64,000 nt of DNA from Acidobacteriota bacterium. GTDB lineage: Bacteria > Acidobacteriota > Terriglobia > UBA7540. The number at the start of each line of letters is the position of its first letter. Position 1 is the first letter of the stretch. Under the pieces are notes generated by a model, which did not search any database, was not told the origin of the DNA, and saw only the letters and a program-made list of their open reading frames with translations. Positions 53,976-63,448 of the stretch are shown piece by piece. The position numbers were made by a program, and so were the translations under genes. The DNA is taken from positions 1-64,000 of the forward strand of contig JAJYLL010000007.1 of NCBI GenBank assembly GCA_021787735.1, given 5' to 3'.

Positions 53976-55517
53976 ATGCGCCTGATCACTTCAGTCAGCG
54001 AAATGAAGGCCCTGACCAGGGAGGCTCGTTCCCATGGCAAATCCATAGGTCTGGTTCCCACAATGGGCGCGCTGCACAAAGGCCACCTGAGCCTGATTCG
54101 CCAGGCCAAGCAACAATGCGATGTGATCGTTGCCTCGGTGTTTGTGAATCCGACCCAGTTTGGACCTGGAGAGGACTACGAGCGCTACCCGCGCAACATC
54201 GACAAAGATTTTAATCTGCTCAGCTCCTACAACATCGACGCCGTCTTTGCTCCCTCGGCTGAGGAGATGTACCCCGAGGGATTCCAGACCTTCGTGGAAC
54301 CAGGCCCACTTGGAAAAATTTACGAAGGGGCCTCGCGCCCCGGACATTTTCGCGGCGTCGCTACGATCGTGGTCAAACTCTTCAACATTGTGCAGCCGGA
54401 TATGGCGTATTTCGGCCAGAAGGACTTCCAGCAGACGGTCGTAATTCGCCGTCTTGTTGAAGATCTGAACATGAGCGTTCGGCTCGTCCTCTGCACCATC
54501 GTGAGGGATGAGGACGGTCTGGCAATCAGCTCGCGCAATGCCTATCTTAAACCTGCGCAGCGAAAGTCAGCCCTCTCACTATCCCGGAGCCTCCGCAGGG
54601 CCGTGGAGTTGGCACATTCCGGACAGGCCGACGCACGGAAAATCCTGGACGAAATGCGTCGCGTGTTGCGGACGGAATCCCGAGTGAAGATCGATTACCT
54701 GGCGATTGTTGATCCGGTATCGCTTGAGAAGGCTTCGCAAGTAACCGCTGGCATGATTGCACTTGTCGCAGCGAGGGTTGACCGGGTCAGATTGATTGAC
54801 AACGCAATCCTCGGCCCGGCCGGGAAGTCCCCCGAAGAACTCCTCCAGATGGCCCTAAGCGCACCGGCAGTCACAACAACAGAGGCTCGAATTCCGGGGA
54901 TTGCCGCAGAGGCTGTGGTTCATAAGATCGAAAGTTGTCGCGACTGCGCCGCGATTTCGACCATCCTTCTTCCGCCGCGCGAATTCATGGGCGCATACAT
55001 CAAACGCGATTATCCGGACCTGAACTCTGTCCAGACGGCAGTAATCGGCCGCAATGCCACAGCGAGGCCCGACAATTCGTTTTACCGCACCAGCGGGCGC
55101 CCCAATCGGTTTGTTACTGCCCTCTACGAACTGGTTGGCGTGGCAGACTTCGAGGAATTCAGGAAACGATTCATCCTGACCGACATTATCCGATGCCACA
55201 CGTCAGCACCAAAGGTTCCGGACAAGGCCATGCACAACTGCTTGAGGCATCTGCGCAACGAACTCAGCCTGTTTCCGAACCTGGAAACACTCGCCGTGCT
55301 GGGAGAAGATGCTTACCTTGGGGTCCAGCGCTTTCTTCTGGAGCGGGACTTGGACTCGATCCAGCCATTTTCACAATTCGTAGAGCCCAATAGCTGGGCC
55401 GAGGAACAGGTTGAGATCTCATTCCTGAATAATCGGGCTGTCAGGATTTTCTATTGCCACCACCCGACACTGGGGTACCAGCGAAGCCCGTCCCTGGCTT
55501 CGGCACTTGTCAAATAG
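53976..55517 (+). CDS. panC: Pantothenate synthetase fused to a uracil-DNA-glycosylase-superfamily domain
   Basis: A 513-residue fusion. Residues about 1-285 are a complete PanC (VPTMGALHKGHLSLIRQAK, FVNPTQFGPGEDYERYPR, YFGQKDFQQ, VRDEDGLAISSRN), which joins pantoate and beta-alanine. After a linker, residues about 315-505 look like a family 4/5 uracil-DNA glycosylase: an SCRDC pair, SGRPNRFVTALYEL, then LTDIIRCHTSAPKVPDKAMHNC giving the other two Cys of a 4Fe-4S cluster, LAVLGEDAYLG and a CHHPTLGYQRS motif. The catalytic loop (IGRNATARPDNSFY) differs from the usual GExPG. The frame is unbroken. Confidence 0.9.
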   Translation: MRLITSVSEMKALTREARSHGKSIGLVPTMGALHKGHLSLIRQAKQQCDVIVASVFVNPTQFGPGEDYERYPRNIDKDFNLLSSYNIDAVFAPSAEEMYPEGFQTFVEPGPLGKIYEGASRPGHFRGVATIVVKLFNIVQPDMAYFGQKDFQQTVVIRRLVEDLNMSVRLVLCTIVRDEDGLAISSRNAYLKPAQRKSALSLSRSLRRAVELAHSGQADARKILDEMRRVLRTESRVKIDYLAIVDPVSLEKASQVTAGMIALVAARVDRVRLIDNAILGPAGKSPEELLQMALSAPAVTTTEARIPGIAAEAVVHKIESCRDCAAISTILLPPREFMGAYIKRDYPDLNSVQTAVIGRNATARPDNSFYRTSGRPNRFVTALYELVGVADFEEFRKRFILTDIIRCHTSAPKVPDKAMHNCLRHLRNELSLFPNLETLAVLGEDAYLGVQRFLLERDLDSIQPFSQFVEPNSWAEEQVEISFLNNRAVRIFYCHHPTLGYQRSPSLASALVK

Positions 55518-55535
55518 CGGCATGGGCCGGAGTGT

Positions 55536-55994
55536 CTACAGTTTCAGCGCTGCCAAAACCTGTTGGATGTGTCCATCCACTTTTACCCGTGGGAACACAG
55601 CCTTCACCTTACCCTGAGGATCGATAATGTAAGTCGACCTAACAATTCCCATGCTCTTTTTGCCGTAAAGGGTTTTCTCCTGCCATGCCCCGTAAGCTTC
55701 AAGCGTCTTGTGGTCAGCGTCGCTTGCAAGAGGAAAGTTCAGACCATGCTTATTACGAAACTTCGCCAGCTTCTCAGGCGAGTCGGCGCTCATCCCCAGG
55801 ACTTTGGCACCAAGCCTATCCAGATCTCTTTTGGCGTCACGAAACTCGTGTGCCTCCCGTGTTCAACCAGGAGTGTCAGCTTTCGGGAAAAAATAAAGGA
55901 TCAGGGTGCTGTCTTTGAAATCGCTCAGTTTTACCGGCTTGCCAGAATCTGACGGAAGTGAAAAACTCGGAGCCTTATCTCCAGTGTTCAGCAT
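55536..55994 (-). CDS. Selenocysteine-containing BCP/PrxQ-type peroxiredoxin
   Basis: A 152-residue thioredoxin-fold peroxidase if the TGA at 55863-55865 is read as selenocysteine (residue 44). The two halves are in one frame: FPKADTPG-U-TREAHEFRD aligns on the family motif xTPGCTxEA, so the UGA is exactly at the peroxidatic Cys. The usual resolving Cys five residues later is His, and there is no other Cys. The downstream half is fully conserved (GMSADSPEKLAKF, STYIIDPQGKV), so it is not decaying. AGGAG lies seven bases before the ATG at 55994. It follows the TPR gene by 34 bases. Confidence 0.88.
55833..55854 (-). promoter_or_regulatory. Probable bacterial SECIS element
   Basis: Directly downstream of the UGA, the minus strand folds into a hairpin: CACGA pairs with TCGTG around a GTT loop, and an outer GGC/GCC helix continues the stem past a small internal loop. 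Seventeen bases separate the UGA from the apical loop. Loop size, a G as first loop base, and the distance all fit the published bacterial SECIS rules. SelB would bind it to direct Sec insertion. Confidence 0.7.
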
Positions 55995-56028
55995 CTTTGA
56001 ACTCCTCTTGTAGGCTAAATCTACAGAA

Positions 56029-57270
56029 TTACCTGGGCCCGACTGCACCGGCATGGGGAGTCGCCGCCCCGCCATCGGGCTTAGCTGTTTCTGAATTGTT
56101 CGAAGCCTTCAGCAGCGCGCCGTAAGCCAGTTGGAACTGCTGATTGCCAGGATCAAGTTTCTGCGCTTGACGGAATTGATCGAGCGCCATTTTCCGGTCG
56201 CCCGCTGCCTTATACGTCAGCCCGAGGTTGAAATGAGCAACGGGATCGTTTGGCCTAATGCGCAAGACTTGTCCGTACTCCGAAACCGCACCTTTCCAGT
56301 TGCCCTTCTGGTAGTAAGCAGCAGCCAGGTTGTTGTGGGCCGTGATGTAATTAGGACTCAACTGGATGGCGCGCTGATATTGCTTGATGGCATCATCCAT
56401 GTTCCCCTCCTGCTGAAGCGCCAGGCCAAGATTATTGCAGGCTGCGGCATACTTGGGATTCAGTTGCAATGCTTTCTGATATTGCTCAACTGCAGCCTGA
56501 AGATTTCCCGTCTGCCGCAAGGCATTGCCCAGATTGTTGTAAGGTTGTGCCCAGTCCGGTTTCAGCGCAATGGTGTTGCGATATGCATTCATCGCCCCGT
56601 TCAGATCGCCCGACATCGCCAGCGCGTTCCCCAGATTGTCATGCACTATGGCCCAGCCAGGCTCCAGTCGAGTGCCGGTGCGGAATTCAGAAATAGCCGG
56701 ACCCAGCTTCCCCTGCTGAGCATAAGTCAGCCCAAGATCGTTGTGGGCGCCGGCATTATCTGGATCGATTTCAATCGCCTTCTGAAATTCCTTCGCGGCT
56801 CCGTCAAGGTTCCCTTCGCTGCGGAGCAGCGTACCAAGGTTGTAGCGCACATCGGCATTCCTTGGGTCCAAACGGATGGCCCGAAGGTACTCCAACATGG
56901 CAAGGTTTGACTTTTGGAGCTGGCTATACGCACTGCCCAGAGCATTGTGGGCCTCCGGCCAGTTCGGCTCAAGTTCAACTGCTTTCTTGTAAAAAACGAT
57001 AGCGTCGTTCAGACGCCCCTTGGTTTCGAGCTTCTGGCCCTCAGCAAACTGTTCCCGAGCTGCCGCGTTCCACTGCGTACCGGCAGGCTTTTTTGCAGCC
57101 GCTTTTCGTTTCGTGCTCGCCGGCGCGGATCGACGAAGTCTTGCGAGACTCTTTTGGGCAACACGGTCACTCGACGATGCCTGCCGTGCGCCAGCACGAG
57201 CAGAACCAAAGCCAGCGATGACCAATATTCCCACCGCCAGCAGGAACATTTGAAATGATTTCGATCGCAT
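56029..57270 (-). CDS. Exported TPR-repeat protein
   Basis: A 413-residue protein. A signal or anchor helix covers about residues 8-25, then a basic Ala/Lys/Ser-rich segment to about 75, then eight to nine tetratricopeptide repeats (about 75-380) with the usual W-x-x-A-(H/Y)-N-x-L-G and P-x-x-A spacing, for instance NNLGNALRQTGNLQAAVEQY. Such proteins act as scaffolds for envelope complexes. It lies between gatB and the selenoprotein and is probably co-transcribed with them. A frame upstream to 57339 is not needed. Confidence 0.8.
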   Translation of the reverse strand: MRSKSFQMFLLAVGILVIAGFGSARAGARQASSSDRVAQKSLARLRRSAPASTKRKAAAKKPAGTQWNAAAREQFAEGQKLETKGRLNDAIVFYKKAVELEPNWPEAHNALGSAYSQLQKSNLAMLEYLRAIRLDPRNADVRYNLGTLLRSEGNLDGAAKEFQKAIEIDPDNAGAHNDLGLTYAQQGKLGPAISEFRTGTRLEPGWAIVHDNLGNALAMSGDLNGAMNAYRNTIALKPDWAQPYNNLGNALRQTGNLQAAVEQYQKALQLNPKYAAACNNLGLALQQEGNMDDAIKQYQRAIQLSPNYITAHNNLAAAYYQKGNWKGAVSEYGQVLRIRPNDPVAHFNLGLTYKAAGDRKMALDQFRQAQKLDPGNQQFQLAYGALLKASNNSETAKPDGGAATPHAGAVGPR

Positions 57271-57342
57271 GAAACGCCTGCTCCACTCGGTCTGCGACAA
57301 CAGCGAGTCCTCTCTCTTTATCAGGACGAAATCACCCAACGG

Positions 57343-58815
57343 TTACGCCAGTTCTCTTTTTAGGACTTCCTGCACTAATTGCGGTTGTGCTTGGCCCCGC
57401 GTTGCCTTCATCACCTGGCCCACAAACCATCCCATCGTAGCCGTCTTTCCCTGACGATATTGTTCTGCCTGCTTGGGATTGGCAGCTATGATTTCCCTGG
57501 CAATCACCGCCAGCTTCTCAGGATCGGTAATTTGCTCCAGACCTTTTTCACTTACAATTTGATTCGGGGTCTTACCGGTCTTGAACATTTCCGCCAGAAC
57601 ATCCTTGGCCATCTTTCCGGAGATCGTATCTTTGGCTACGAGTTTGATGAGCCCTGCCAGATTTTCTGCCGTCACTGGGCTCTCCAGGATAGACTTGCCA
57701 TTCTCCTGCAGCAGATAGCTCAAATCATTCAGGACCCAGTTGGCTGCCAGCTTCGGCTCGCCGCAGGCCTTCGCAGCCCGCTCAAAGAAATCCGCAGTAG
57801 CCCGTGACGCCGTCAGAAGCGCAGCATCTTGCTTCGGCAGCGCATACTCCGCCTGAAAGCGGCTTTCCTTTGCACCGGGCAGTTCCGGCAGCGAACGCAA
57901 CACATGTTCTTTCCATTCTTCCGTCACAACCAGCGGCAGAAGGTCCGGCTCCGGAAAGTAGCGGTAGTCATGAGCAAATTCTTTTGACCGCATGCCGTAT
58001 GTGCGCTGTTCGCGGCTGTCAAACAGCCGCGTTTCCTGCGAAATTTCTCCGCCGTTTTCAAGCACATCGATCTGCCGCTCCACCTCATACGCCAGCGCCC
58101 TTTGGAGAAACCTAAAGGAGTTCAGGTTCTTCACTTCAGTCTTGGTTCCGAAGGCTGCTGCCCCTTTCTTGCGGACGCTGACATTTGCGTCAACCCGAAG
58201 GCTTCCTTCTTCCATATTGCAGTCGGAAACCTCAAGGTAAAGCATCAGGGTCTTGAGGCGAGTGAGGTAATCATAAGCCTCTTCCGGCGAGCGCAGGTCC
58301 GGCTCGCTCACGATTTCGATAAGCGGAACGCCGGAGCGGTTGAGATCGATGTAGGTTCTTTCCGCGGAATCCGGAAATCCTTCATGGAGGGACTTGCCGG
58401 CGTCTTCCTCCATGTGCACCCTCGTGATTCCTATCCTCTTCCTGGTGTCCCCAACCTCGATATCAATCCAGCCGCCTTCGGAAAGCGGCTCGTCATACTG
58501 TGAGATCTGGTATCCCTTCGGAAGATCCGGATAGAAGTAGTTCTTCCGCGCGAATCGAGAACGAGGATTGATGCGGCAATTCAACGCCAGCGCCGCCTTG
58601 ACCGCCATGGTCACAGCCTCACGGTTCAATACCGGCAGGGCGCCGGGAAGTCCCAGGCAGACCGGGCATGTATTCTGGTTCGGAGGATCGCCAAAATGAG
58701 TCGAACACGAACAGAAGATCTTGGACCTGGTAAGAAGCTGAACGTGTACTTCCAGTCCGATGACCGGTTCGTACTGCCCCAGAGTATCAGCGGATAGCGT
58801 CACCAATGTGGACAT
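57343..58815 (-). CDS. gatB: Aspartyl/glutamyl-tRNA(Asn/Gln) amidotransferase subunit B
   Basis: A 490-residue subunit of the GatCAB complex, which amidates mischarged Glu-tRNA(Gln) and Asp-tRNA(Asn). The N-terminal catalytic cradle has YEPVIGLEVHVQLLTRSKIFCSC, PNQNTCPVCLGLPGALPVLN and the HMEEDAGKSLHE motif. The helical and YqeY tail domains end with QEVLKRELA. I start at ATG 58815, five bases after GGAG; a GTG at 58821 is in frame. gatA and gatC are not in the window. Confidence 0.95.
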   Translation of the reverse strand: MSTLVTLSADTLGQYEPVIGLEVHVQLLTRSKIFCSCSTHFGDPPNQNTCPVCLGLPGALPVLNREAVTMAVKAALALNCRINPRSRFARKNYFYPDLPKGYQISQYDEPLSEGGWIDIEVGDTRKRIGITRVHMEEDAGKSLHEGFPDSAERTYIDLNRSGVPLIEIVSEPDLRSPEEAYDYLTRLKTLMLYLEVSDCNMEEGSLRVDANVSVRKKGAAAFGTKTEVKNLNSFRFLQRALAYEVERQIDVLENGGEISQETRLFDSREQRTYGMRSKEFAHDYRYFPEPDLLPLVVTEEWKEHVLRSLPELPGAKESRFQAEYALPKQDAALLTASRATADFFERAAKACGEPKLAANWVLNDLSYLLQENGKSILESPVTAENLAGLIKLVAKDTISGKMAKDVLAEMFKTGKTPNQIVSEKGLEQITDPEKLAVIAREIIAANPKQAEQYRQGKTATMGWFVGQVMKATRGQAQPQLVQEVLKRELA

Positions 58816-59103
58816 CACCACTCCGTATTGTATTCGTTGTGTTTCGAGCCCTCAAAAGGCTTTGAATAAGGCGTCTTGATGTTGTTGCAAGTCCATATTA
58901 TACATTACGAGCCGCCACAACCTGTCGTATCATCGGAAGCAAGTTTCAGTTGTATGCAACGGGATGACTGGTGGTGACATCCATTGATTATAGGGCTTTG
59001 ATTTTTGTGGGGACAAAGTTTGCGCGAAACCCGTCCTGAGTTCGGGAACGGTTCATTGAGTTCATTCAGGCAGGGTGCATATAATCAAGGTACGTGAGGG
59101 CGT

Positions 59104-60570
59104 ATGGGACAAGCAAAAACCTTAGGCGACTTAAGGAGTTCAGGGTATAAGAGCCAGGGCGTGAAAGACGAGATGCGCGCCAACCTGATCCGCAAATTGC
59201 AAAAAGGCGATGAGATCTTTCCCGGCATCGTCGGATACGAGGATACTGTTATCCCGCAGATTTCAAATGCCATCCTTTCACGCCACAATTTTATTCTCCT
59301 GGGATTGCGCGGCCAGGCCAAAAGCAAAATCTTGCGGTCACTCGTCTCGCTGCTGAACAACGAAGTTCCGTTCATTGCCGGATGTGAGATCAACGACGAT
59401 CCTCTGAATCCAATTTGTCGTGCTTGCCACGAATTGATAGCAAAACTCGGTGACGAAACGCCAATCGACTACTTGCCGCGCGACCAGCGATTTGTTGAAA
59501 AGCTTGCAACTCCCGACGTGACCATCGCCGACATCATCGGCGATCTTGACCCGATCAAAGCGGCGCGCGCCGGGCATGCCCTTTCAAGCGAACTGACCAT
59601 TCATTACGGTCTGCTTCCGAGGGCGAACCGCGGCATATTCGCCATCAATGAACTCCCGGACTTGGCGGGCAAGATCCAGGTGGGACTCTTCAACATCATG
59701 CAAGAAGGCGACGTTCAGATTAAGGGGTATCCGGTCCGTCTGCCGTTGGATGTGGTGCTGGTGTTTACCGCCAATCCAGAGGACTATACGGCGCGCGGCA
59801 AGATCATTACTCCCCTCAAGGACAGGATTGGGTCAGAAATCCGAACGCACTATCCCAGCACTCTTGAGCACGGTATCGCCATTACCTCACAGGAAGCCTG
59901 GGACGAACGAGGCGGAGCACCCCAGTTGATGGTTCCGCATTTTATCCGAGAATTGATCGAGGCCATCGCCTTCGAAGCGAGGGAAGAGAAAAAGATCGAC
60001 AAGCGCAGCGGCGTCAGCCAGCGCATGCCCATCACTTGTCTCGAAAACGTTATCTCGAACGCGGAGCGCCGTGCCCTGATCCGGGGAGAGAAGACAGCCG
60101 TTCCCCGTCCCTCAGACATATACGCCGGCCTGACTTCACTGACCGGGAAATTTGAGCTTGAGTACGAAGGCGAGCTGCGAGGCGCAGAAAATATTGCACG
60201 CGACGTCATCCGCCAGGCCAACGCACGCGTGTTCAAAAAGTATTTCGATGATGTGCCAATGACGCCCCTGATCCAATGGTTCGAACTGGGTGGAACTTTG
60301 AAATACGAACTAGACGCTTCCACCTCGGACCTTTGGGAGCAGTTCAAGAATATCCAGGGCCTATTGGAAACCACGCGAACACTGGGAATCAAGCCCAAAG
60401 ACGGCCCCTCATTGCTGGTCTCAGGCGCTGAGTTCATTCTGGAAGGGCTCTATGCGCTGAAGAAGATCAGCCGTAATGAAGAACTCGGCTTTTATGTGGA
60501 ACGCCGCACTGCGGAACCCATTGTCGAACCGGGCGAGGGGTTTGGCCGCCGCCATCGCACCTTGAACTAA
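59104..60570 (+). CDS. Mg-chelatase ChlI-like AAA+ ATPase
   Basis: A 488-residue AAA+ protein. Its nucleotide-binding site reads LLGLRGQAKSKIL (a GxxGxxKS variant at about 68-80), the Walker-B-like segment IFAINELPDL has Asn-Glu, and VLVFTANPEDYT is sensor 1. This resembles the ChlI/MoxR clade. The next gene encodes a VWA protein, so the pair is probably a MoxR-VWA-type chaperone, not a chlorophyll enzyme. A Pro/Arg-rich C-terminal 40 residues is not part of the core. It is divergent from gatB with 288 bases between. Confidence 0.82.
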   Translation: MGQAKTLGDLRSSGYKSQGVKDEMRANLIRKLQKGDEIFPGIVGYEDTVIPQISNAILSRHNFILLGLRGQAKSKILRSLVSLLNNEVPFIAGCEINDDPLNPICRACHELIAKLGDETPIDYLPRDQRFVEKLATPDVTIADIIGDLDPIKAARAGHALSSELTIHYGLLPRANRGIFAINELPDLAGKIQVGLFNIMQEGDVQIKGYPVRLPLDVVLVFTANPEDYTARGKIITPLKDRIGSEIRTHYPSTLEHGIAITSQEAWDERGGAPQLMVPHFIRELIEAIAFEAREEKKIDKRSGVSQRMPITCLENVISNAERRALIRGEKTAVPRPSDIYAGLTSLTGKFELEYEGELRGAENIARDVIRQANARVFKKYFDDVPMTPLIQWFELGGTLKYELDASTSDLWEQFKNIQGLLETTRTLGIKPKDGPSLLVSGAEFILEGLYALKKISRNEELGFYVERRTAEPIVEPGEGFGRRHRTLN

Positions 60571-60619
60571 CCCTGAAGGATCAGCAAACTTTCCACCGGC
60601 ATTAAGAAAGCGAAACCCG

Positions 60620-61861
60620 ATGAAGTACATCAAATTCGGGAAGCACATTCCGGACCCCTTTGAAGATTTGAGCACCGAGGACTTGATGCAGATGCTGCAG
60701 GATTTTCTGCTCGACAGCGGCTTCTACAGCCAGTATTACGGCGTCCGCGAGATGGATCCCGAGAAGACGATGGAGCAGTTGCGCCAGGTTCTATTAGAAG
60801 CGCTGGAGCAAAAGGGCATGATCTCGGACGAACTCCTCGAAGAAATGGTCGGCAACCCTGAAAACTCGAAACTCTCAGAGGCGCTCGACCGGATGATGCA
60901 GCGACTGGCCGATGAAGGCTATGTCTCAATTGAACAGCCTCAGCAAGGAGCGGTGAGTGAGCAAAGAGCAGGCCAGATGAGCCATGGGGAAGGACAAACA
61001 AAGTTCGAGATAACCGACAAGGCGCTCGACTTCCTGGGTTTCAGAACCCTTAAAGATCTTCTCGGCTCACTGGGAAAATCAAGCTTCGGCCGCCACGACA
61101 CCCGCGAGATGGCCACCGGAGTGGAATCCGACGGGTCGAGCCGCCGCTACGAATTTGGCGACACGCTGAACCTGGACGTAAACGCCACGCTTCTCTCAGC
61201 TATCAGGCGTAATGGGCTGAGCATACCACTCGAACTGGATTATCAGGACCTGCAGGTCCGGCAGTGTGAATATCAAAGTTCCTGCGCAACGGTGCTGATG
61301 CTCGATTGCAGCCACAGCATGATTCTTTACGGCGAGGACCGCTTCACACCGGCAAAAAAAGTGGCTATGGCGTTGACCCATTTGATCCGAACTCAGTTCC
61401 CCGGCGATACCTTGCACATGGTACTTTTCCACGATTCAGCGGAGGAAATCCCGCTTCAACAACTGGCTCGCGTTAAAGTGGGACCTTACTACACGAACAC
61501 TCGCGAAGGCTTGCGACTGGCCCAGCGCATCCTCTCCCGCCAGAGGAAAGACATGCGCCAGATCGTGATGATTACCGACGGCAAGCCTTCCGCTCTGACG
61601 CTCGAAGACGGACGGATTTACAAGAATGCTTTCGGTCTCGACCCGCTGGTTGTCTCGGAAACGCTGCATGAAGTCGTTCGCTGCCGCCGCAACGGGATTC
61701 TCATCAATACCTTCATGCTGGCTTCCGATTATGGTCTAGTAAATTTCGTGCAGAAGGTCACGGAAATCTGCCGCGGTAAAGCCTACTTCACCACACCCTA
61801 CACCCTGGGCCAATACCTGTTAATGGACTACATGCGGAAAAAGGTGAAACACATCCACTGA
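60620..61861 (+). CDS. VWA-domain protein partner of the ChlI-like ATPase
   Basis: A 413-residue protein. A helical N-terminal region (about 1-180) precedes a von Willebrand factor A domain (about 225-390) with an intact MIDAS: DCSHS (D-x-S-x-S at about 230), the Thr region in YYTNTREGL and the Asp in [12 protein letters not shown] partners of ChlI-like or MoxR ATPases bind a metal-dependent client and couple it to the ATPase. The gene starts 49 bases after the ATPase. Confidence 0.82.
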   Translation: MKYIKFGKHIPDPFEDLSTEDLMQMLQDFLLDSGFYSQYYGVREMDPEKTMEQLRQVLLEALEQKGMISDELLEEMVGNPENSKLSEALDRMMQRLADEGYVSIEQPQQGAVSEQRAGQMSHGEGQTKFEITDKALDFLGFRTLKDLLGSLGKSSFGRHDTREMATGVESDGSSRRYEFGDTLNLDVNATLLSAIRRNGLSIPLELDYQDLQVRQCEYQSSCATVLMLDCSHSMILYGEDRFTPAKKVAMALTHLIRTQFPGDTLHMVLFHDSAEEIPLQQLARVKVGPYYTNTREGLRLAQRILSRQRKDMRQIVMITDGKPSALTLEDGRIYKNAFGLDPLVVSETLHEVVRCRRNGILINTFMLASDYGLVNFVQKVTEICRGKAYFTTPYTLGQYLLMDYMRKKVKHIH

Positions 61862-61894
61862 GACGGAGAGCAGTCTCCACCCCGTGTACGAAAC

Positions 61895-63274
61895 CTAACG
61901 AGCGTGTTTCGATGCTGCCCTCAGCATCGCCTCGATACTCTGCTCAACGTCTGCCTCCGCCGTTGACCAGTTGCACACGCTGATGCGCATGGCAGTCCTG
62001 CCTTTCCACACAGTCCCGGCACACCAGCACGTGCCATCCTCCTGGATTGCGGCAATCGTGCGCTGCGTTTGTTCCGCAGTTCCGAACGATACCAGGACCT
62101 GGTTCAGCACAACTTCATTGAGCACTTCGAATCCTGCACCCCCCAGGGCCTCTGCAAACCGCCGTGCGTGACGGCAACAGCGCTCCACCAGATCAGCAAG
62201 GCCTTTGCGTCCCAGGGACCGCACGGCCGCGTACACGGGAACGGACCTGGCGCGCCGCGATTCTTCCGGGACAAACTCGTGCGGGTCGCGCTGGTTGCCG
62301 GTAGCAACGATGTAAGGAGCGGGCAGAGACATTGCGCTGCGGTGAATAGACTCATCGGCGCAAAATGTGATCCCGCAGTCGTATGGGACATTCAGCCACT
62401 TGTGCGCATCGGTTGCCACCGAGTCGGCCAGTTCGATCCCACGGAGCAAGGCTGCCCGCTCGGGAGAAACTGCCGCCCAAAGGCCGAATGCTCCGTCTAC
62501 ATGCAGCCACGCCCCGGAGGCCTTTGCACAATCGGCGATTTCGCTGAGGGAGTCGAATGCTCCCGTATTCACGTTGCCGGCTTGCGCACACACGATGCAC
62601 GGCCCTTTGATGCCCCGCAGGACCTCCGCCAGGTGAGGAACACTCATCCGACCCTGAGGGTCCGTGGGAATGCGCCGAACGCGATTGGCACCAAGACCCA
62701 GGAATCGAAGTGAAGTGGAAATCGTATAATGAGCTTCCTCGCCCACGACCACTTCGACAGGTGGCGCTCCGTATAGTCCGTCCGCTTCCACATCCCATCC
62801 GGCATTGCGCAACACCCCATGCCGCGCCGATGCCAGAGCGGTAAAGTTTGCCATGTGGCCGCCGGTCACAAACCCAAAACTCATCGTCGGACGAAGTCCC
62901 GCCAGTTCCCGCAGCCAGGCCCCCGTGATTTCCTCAATCACAGAAACCAGGGGCGACAGAATGTAGATCCCCGCGTTCTGGTCCCAGGCTGACACAAGCC
63001 AGTCCGCAGCGAGTGACGCTGGAAGGTTTCCGCCCACCACAAAGCCAAAGTATCGCGGCCCCGTCGACGCAACGGTGCCCTTCATGCCGGCGCTGCCGAG
63101 AATTCTGACGAGGGCCTCAGGATCCGTTCCCTCTCGCGGCAAGGGCCCTCCCAGCACCTGACGTAACCCATCGGCGGATGCACTTGCGGGAACGGGGCGC
63201 TTATCAAGCGAGGCAAACCAGTTTGAAGCAAGTTCCTGAACGCCTGCAAGGAGGCTGGACATATTTTCGTGCAT
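61895..63274 (-). CDS. Pyridoxal-dependent decarboxylase (group II)
   Basis: A 459-residue PLP fold-type I enzyme of the aromatic-L-amino-acid/glutamate decarboxylase group. The Schiff-base Lys is in DSVATDAHKWLNVPYDCG, the cofactor-stacking HVDGAFG and the FVTGGHMANFTALASAR segment are normal. The N-terminus starts MHENMSSLLAGVQELASNWF. Likely substrates are aromatic amino acids, aspartate, or a diaminobutyrate; none can be picked from sequence. It is convergent with the VWA gene. Confidence 0.87.
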   Translation of the reverse strand: MHENMSSLLAGVQELASNWFASLDKRPVPASASADGLRQVLGGPLPREGTDPEALVRILGSAGMKGTVASTGPRYFGFVVGGNLPASLAADWLVSAWDQNAGIYILSPLVSVIEEITGAWLRELAGLRPTMSFGFVTGGHMANFTALASARHGVLRNAGWDVEADGLYGAPPVEVVVGEEAHYTISTSLRFLGLGANRVRRIPTDPQGRMSVPHLAEVLRGIKGPCIVCAQAGNVNTGAFDSLSEIADCAKASGAWLHVDGAFGLWAAVSPERAALLRGIELADSVATDAHKWLNVPYDCGITFCADESIHRSAMSLPAPYIVATGNQRDPHEFVPEESRRARSVPVYAAVRSLGRKGLADLVERCCRHARRFAEALGGAGFEVLNEVVLNQVLVSFGTAEQTQRTIAAIQEDGTCWCAGTVWKGRTAMRISVCNWSTAEADVEQSIEAMLRAASKHAR

Positions 63275-63448
63275 TTCAATAACCTTCCGTTAAACCAGGA
63301 TCGACACACATAGCCATGAATCGAAATTGGACTCTGGCTACCTAAACAACAGACCGGATTTATCTTAAGCCATTTTTCTGAACGATTCCGGCACGTTCAC
63401 GTTACAGCTTGTTACTGAAATAATGGAAGTCGGCTCGCTCCCGGCACT

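Noticed and set aside
55536..56075. Two separate genes or a decayed peroxiredoxin pseudogene
   Set aside because: The halves share one frame and break exactly at the catalytic Cys, both halves are conserved, and selC is present. The downstream half has no ribosome site of its own.
56131..56910. 259-residue plus-strand frame
   Set aside because: It is antisense to the TPR repeats; its repetitive look comes from the repeat gene on the other strand.
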